From JBOGED01 sp050743625 (GTDB lineage: Bacteria > Actinomycetota > Nitriliruptoria > Euzebyales > Egibacteraceae): a stretch of 8,219 nt of DNA. The notes under the pieces are model-generated. The model ran no database searches. It saw only the letters and a program-made list of their open reading frames with translations, and was not told the DNA's origin. The position numbers were made by a program, and so were the translations under genes. Positions 6,084-8,219 of the stretch are shown in pieces (position 1 is the stretch's first letter; every line of letters begins with the position of its first letter). The DNA lies in assembly GCA_050743625.1 (NCBI GenBank), contig JBOGED010000032.1, positions 1-8,219 of the forward strand, read 5' to 3'.

Positions 6084-6103
6084 CATAATACGACTAGGGA
6101 GGG
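6084..6103 (+). promoter_or_regulatory. Candidate -10 box and ribosome-binding site for the DUF6879 gene
   Basis: CATAAT at 6084-6089 resembles a -10 box. AGGGAGGG at 6096-6103, five nt before ATG 6109, is a strong ribosome site. The nearest -35-like TTGACG (6056-6061) is 22 nt away, longer than ideal, so the promoter part is weak while the ribosome site is firm. Confidence 0.45.
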
Positions 6104-6108
6104 CGAGC

Positions 6109-6843
6109 ATGCGCTACCGCCGGATCTCCAACGACCCATGCGACGGCGGGGACTGCCCCGCGCTGTTCGCCGACCGCCACGACGACCGGAGGGTGATCGT
6201 CCGCGGCGACCAGCTCTCCCCAACCCCCGAGATCGCGCTCGAGGACCGGGAAGAGGCAGTGGCCGTGCCGGCCCTCCACGTGATCGCGGCCTCCGCGGAG
6301 CTCGGCGGCGAGCTCACGAGGGTGGACCTCCAACGGATGTTCAAGGTCTTCGGCCGTGACGCCTTCAGGATCGAAGCTCGCGCTGAGTACCATGTGCCCG
6401 CGGAAGCCGAGGCGATCGCCGAGTTCGAGGCGACCGGCCGGATCATCCTGTACCCCGGCAAACAGGACTGGCTGGATCTGGTCGCCGGGCATGCCGCCAC
6501 AGGGCGGGCGGTACAGCGCGCCCACACTGTCCATGCCGCCAGGCTGACCGACTACCTGCGCTGGGAGCTGGCCTCCCAAGCGGCCACGAACGTGCCGACA
6601 GGGGAGGACATCCGCATCGTCGACCTCGACCGCCACCCCGAGCTGGCCGCCGCCGAGGATGTGTGGATCTTCGACGACGCGGTCGGAGTCAAGGTGTGGC
6701 AACCCACGCTCGATGGCGCGGACAACGGGATCGCCCGAGCAACCGACCAAGAGATGGACGTCTATCGGGAGTGGCGGACTGTGGCGTGGGAGGTCGCCGT
6801 ACCTCTCCCCGAGTTCCTCGAGTCGATCGGGAAGGCCGCGTAA
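6109..6843 (+). CDS. DUF6879 family protein with an extra N-terminal domain
   Basis: 244 residues from ATG 6109, fixed by the strong ribosome site. Residues 1-60 contain CPALFADRHDDRRVIVRG (16-33) and EEAVAVPA, resembling a short actinobacterial protein of the type CPALYATDRGT..VQG that I recall as usually separate. Residues from about 74 form the DUF6879 part: MFKVFGRDAFRIEARAEY (77-94), RLTDYLRWEL (145-154), GEDIRI (165-170), DVWIFDD (184-190) and the EWRTVAWEVAVPLPEFL end (221-237). DUF6879 proteins have no established biochemical role but sit beside XRE/DUF5753 regulators in many actinomycetes, as here (GTG of the next gene is 3 nt after the stop). The two-part architecture looks like a fusion. 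Probably cytosolic and regulatory or toxin/antitoxin-like; the latter is inference. Confidence 0.85.
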   Translation: MRYRRISNDPCDGGDCPALFADRHDDRRVIVRGDQLSPTPEIALEDREEAVAVPALHVIAASAELGGELTRVDLQRMFKVFGRDAFRIEARAEYHVPAEAEAIAEFEATGRIILYPGKQDWLDLVAGHAATGRAVQRAHTVHAARLTDYLRWELASQAATNVPTGEDIRIVDLDRHPELAAAEDVWIFDDAVGVKVWQPTLDGADNGIARATDQEMDVYREWRTVAWEVAVPLPEFLESIGKAA

Positions 6844-6846
6844 CGC

Positions 6847-7695
6847 GTGGCCGTCGACGATCCTCACCCGGGGCTGCAGGCTCGTCGGCGGCTGGCCGAG
6901 CGCCTGCGCCGGCTGCGCGTCGATGCAGGCCTGTCAACCACCCAACTGGGCGCACAGCTGGGGTGGTCCCAAGCGAAAGTCTCACGGATCGAAACCGCTC
7001 GCCACGGGATCGCGGCCAGCGACGCCCGCGCCTGGGCGGAAACCCTCGACACACCTACCGAGTTGATCGAGGAACTCGTCGATCAGGCGTGGGCCGCGGC
7101 GACCGAGGCGCGGAGTTGGCGCACCGAGCTTCGTCCTGGTGGGCATGCCGGTACACAAGCCGAGTTCGGCCAACTGGAGCGACATGCCAGCCTGCTGCGC
7201 AGCGTTCAACACCTTGTCGTTCCCGGGCTGCTGCAGACGCACGCCTACGCGGCCGCGCTGTTCGCCCAGGCCCACCCCGCCGGCCGCGACGCCGAGGCCG
7301 CCGCCGATGCGCGGTTGGCCCGTCAACAGATCCTCGACGACGAGACCCGCCGCTTCGAATGGGTGATCACCGAGGCGGCGCTGTGGTGGCGCCCAGCCGA
7401 CTGGCAGGTGCAGGCCGAGCAGATCCGCGCGGTCGCTGCCGCCGCCACAACCCGGCCTAACGTCGAGGTGCGCATCCTGCCGTTGGACGCTGCGGCGCCG
7501 ACCTTCTACCACTCCTTCACCATCCACGACGACCGGCTGGTGACCGCCGACAGCCTCGCCGAGATACGGCTGAGCGACCAGACCGACATCGCCTACCACA
7601 TCGACGTCTTCACGAGAATGCAACACGCCTCACTGGACCCGACGGCAAGCCGAGCGGTACTGGGCGGGTTAGCCGCCCGCTTCTCCACGCGATGA
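6847..7695 (+). CDS. XRE-family helix-turn-helix regulator with DUF5753 domain (Scr1-type)
   Basis: 282 residues from GTG 6847, three nt after the DUF6879 stop, with GGGAAGG at 6829-6835 as a distant ribosome site. The N-terminal HTH spans about residues 14-70 (RLRRLRVDAGLSTTQLGAQL, then GWSQAKVSRIE at 39-49, the recognition helix region). The DUF5753 part follows, with VVPGLLQTHAYAAALF at 124-139, the conserved VPGLLQT.AYA motif, and VRILPL and FYHSFTI towards the end. These regulators bind DNA and pair with small partners (DUF397 or DUF6879); some belong to the Scr1/Scr2 toxin-antitoxin-like pairs. The ORF is full length with no visible defects. It is the obvious candidate to control its own unit and possibly the divergent operon. 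Confidence 0.92.
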   Translation: MAVDDPHPGLQARRRLAERLRRLRVDAGLSTTQLGAQLGWSQAKVSRIETARHGIAASDARAWAETLDTPTELIEELVDQAWAAATEARSWRTELRPGGHAGTQAEFGQLERHASLLRSVQHLVVPGLLQTHAYAAALFAQAHPAGRDAEAAADARLARQQILDDETRRFEWVITEAALWWRPADWQVQAEQIRAVAAAATTRPNVEVRILPLDAAAPTFYHSFTIHDDRLVTADSLAEIRLSDQTDIAYHIDVFTRMQHASLDPTASRAVLGGLAARFSTR

Positions 7696-7826
7696 CCGAA
7701 ACAGCCCCCGGAGCGACCCAGGCCGTCTCGTGGCCCGGCCAGCTCGGGGTCCCGGAGCCGCCGACCAGCAGAGAGGCGTTGGTTCGGGCGATCAATCGAG
7801 CGGCGTTGCCGATGGTATGGCGATAG
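7692..7826 (+). CDS. Small 44-residue protein overlapping the XRE gene
   Basis: ATG 7692 overlaps the regulator's TGA as ATGA, the classical sign of translational coupling, and the frame runs 44 codons to TAG 7824-7826. Codon third positions are mostly G/C and the sequence looks protein-like: an acidic/polar start, a central WPGQLGVPEPP segment (residues 14-24) and a short amphipathic helix SREALVRAINRAA (26-38). No family is recognised. It may be a small partner of the regulator or a linker remnant of a longer lost gene. Confidence 0.5.
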   Translation: MTETAPGATQAVSWPGQLGVPEPPTSREALVRAINRAALPMVWR

Positions 7827-8219
7827 GTGGAAAAATCGCGTGCCTGTCTTCATATGCCTCGAGCGCTCCGTCAACCCCGCTTACTCCCCGGTATCTTCTC
7901 CCTGCTCTCGCACGATCGCCGCGTCCCGCAGCAATATCACTCCTGCTTGCTCATAGAGGACCGAGGCCTTGGTCACAAGTGCGAGCGCCTCCTCCGAGCC
8001 ATCCGTGATCTCAGGAGGAGTCATCTACTTCACCAACTCCCGCCGGATCGCCCAACTATGGGGCTGGGCATAAATAACGTTGCTGTTTCCGACCGCAACC
8101 ATTCGCCCGCTCGCCTCGCGGCGTTCGCGGCGTGATGTGCCTGCTCGGGCGCATCCACCCGTAATCGCACACTCGCCCTGCCGGGCCTTTGTTGTGTGCT
8201 GGATCCCGGCGGTATACCG
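7827..8219. other. Stretch without a convincing large gene
   Basis: About 390 nt downstream of the regulatory unit. A plus-strand frame 7827-8135 is open but reads like random Arg/Leu-rich sequence and has no ribosome site. On the minus strand two overlapping frames are open from the right edge (ending at 8025 and 8030), and I cannot decide between them. A small ORF at 7881-8024 is listed separately. A 7-bp inverted repeat, CTCCTCC (7989-7995) with GGAGGAG (8014-8020), lies at that ORF's 5' end. Confidence 0.4.
7881..8024 (-). CDS. Possible small acidic protein, 47 residues
   Basis: ATG 8024-8022 to TAA 7883-7881. The sequence begins MTPPEITDGSEEALALVTK, then forms a likely amphipathic helix (LYEQAGVILLRDAAIVREQG) and an acidic end. 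The start is directly preceded by an in-frame TAG, and an open frame from the right edge stops 5 nt upstream (TGA 8032-8030), which would fit a small two-gene minus unit. Support is only composition and context; GGAG at 8040-8037 is a rather distant ribosome site. No family recognised. Confidence 0.3.
   Translation of the reverse strand: MTPPEITDGSEEALALVTKASVLYEQAGVILLRDAAIVREQGEDTGE

Larger units (their letters stand above)
5953..6108. promoter_or_regulatory. Divergent intergenic control region
   Basis: 156 nt between the minus operon and the plus DUF6879/XRE unit. It contains the palindromes TGGCAGTCGCCA (6002-6013) and CGTATACG (5966-5973), an 8-bp direct repeat TGATGCAT (5945-5952 and 5974-5981, the first over the operon's start codon) and opposing TTGACG boxes. 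One regulator could act on both units from here; the XRE protein encoded to the right is the natural candidate. Confidence 0.5.

Noticed and set aside
6094..6867. 257-codon open frame on the minus strand
   Set aside because: Antisense to the DUF6879 gene, which has a strong ribosome site and family motifs.
7827..8135. 102-codon plus-strand frame from GTG 7827
   Set aside because: No ribosome site, biased Arg/Leu/His composition and no motif.
1..8219. tRNA, rRNA or CRISPR array
   Set aside because: No tRNA cloverleaf, no rRNA signature and no regularly spaced repeats were seen on either strand.

Overview
High-GC, strongly third-position-GC-biased coding sequence, GTG starts, stop/start overlaps (ATGA, GTGA) and families such as XRE/DUF5753, DUF6879 and a LMW-phosphatase/fructosamine-kinase pair point to a chromosomal segment of a filamentous actinomycete (Streptomyces, Nonomuraea or a relative). 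The genus cannot be fixed from this sequence.

Layout. (1) 1-954, plus strand: the 3' end of a low-molecular-weight protein tyrosine phosphatase, then a fructosamine/ketosamine-3-kinase-like protein. (2) 955-1156: short non-coding stretch between convergent genes, with one hairpin. (3) 1157-5952, minus strand: a compact operon read from right to left. Its order is a small protein with a WH motif (glycine-rich-domain-like), a DUF6875-like protein whose frame is broken near 5396, a HAD phosphatase, a Ser/Thr kinase, a PAPS-type sulfotransferase and a BNR/Asp-box beta-propeller protein. Gaps are 19, 11 and 4 nt, followed by two 4-nt overlaps. (4) The last operon gene is split by a 480-bp non-autonomous transposable element (1394-1873). 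It has 28-bp imperfect terminal inverted repeats and an 8-9-bp target duplication; removing element plus one duplication restores an in-frame 316-residue protein. (5) 5953-6108: divergent intergenic region with promoter-like and palindromic sequences. (6) 6109-7826, plus strand: a DUF6879 protein with an extra N-terminal domain, an XRE/DUF5753 regulator and a 44-codon ORF overlapping it by ATGA. (7) 7827-8219: no convincing large gene; one small minus-strand ORF is possible.

How the genes may work together. The minus operon combines a kinase, a phosphatase fold, a sulfotransferase, a propeller and two uncharacterised proteins. This suggests a modification pathway or regulated enzyme complex, and I know of no named system with this set. 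It carries two independent lesions, a frameshift and an insertion, so this copy may be decaying or partly active. The divergent DUF6879/XRE module is a typical actinobacterial regulatory pair and could control the operon, but that is inference.
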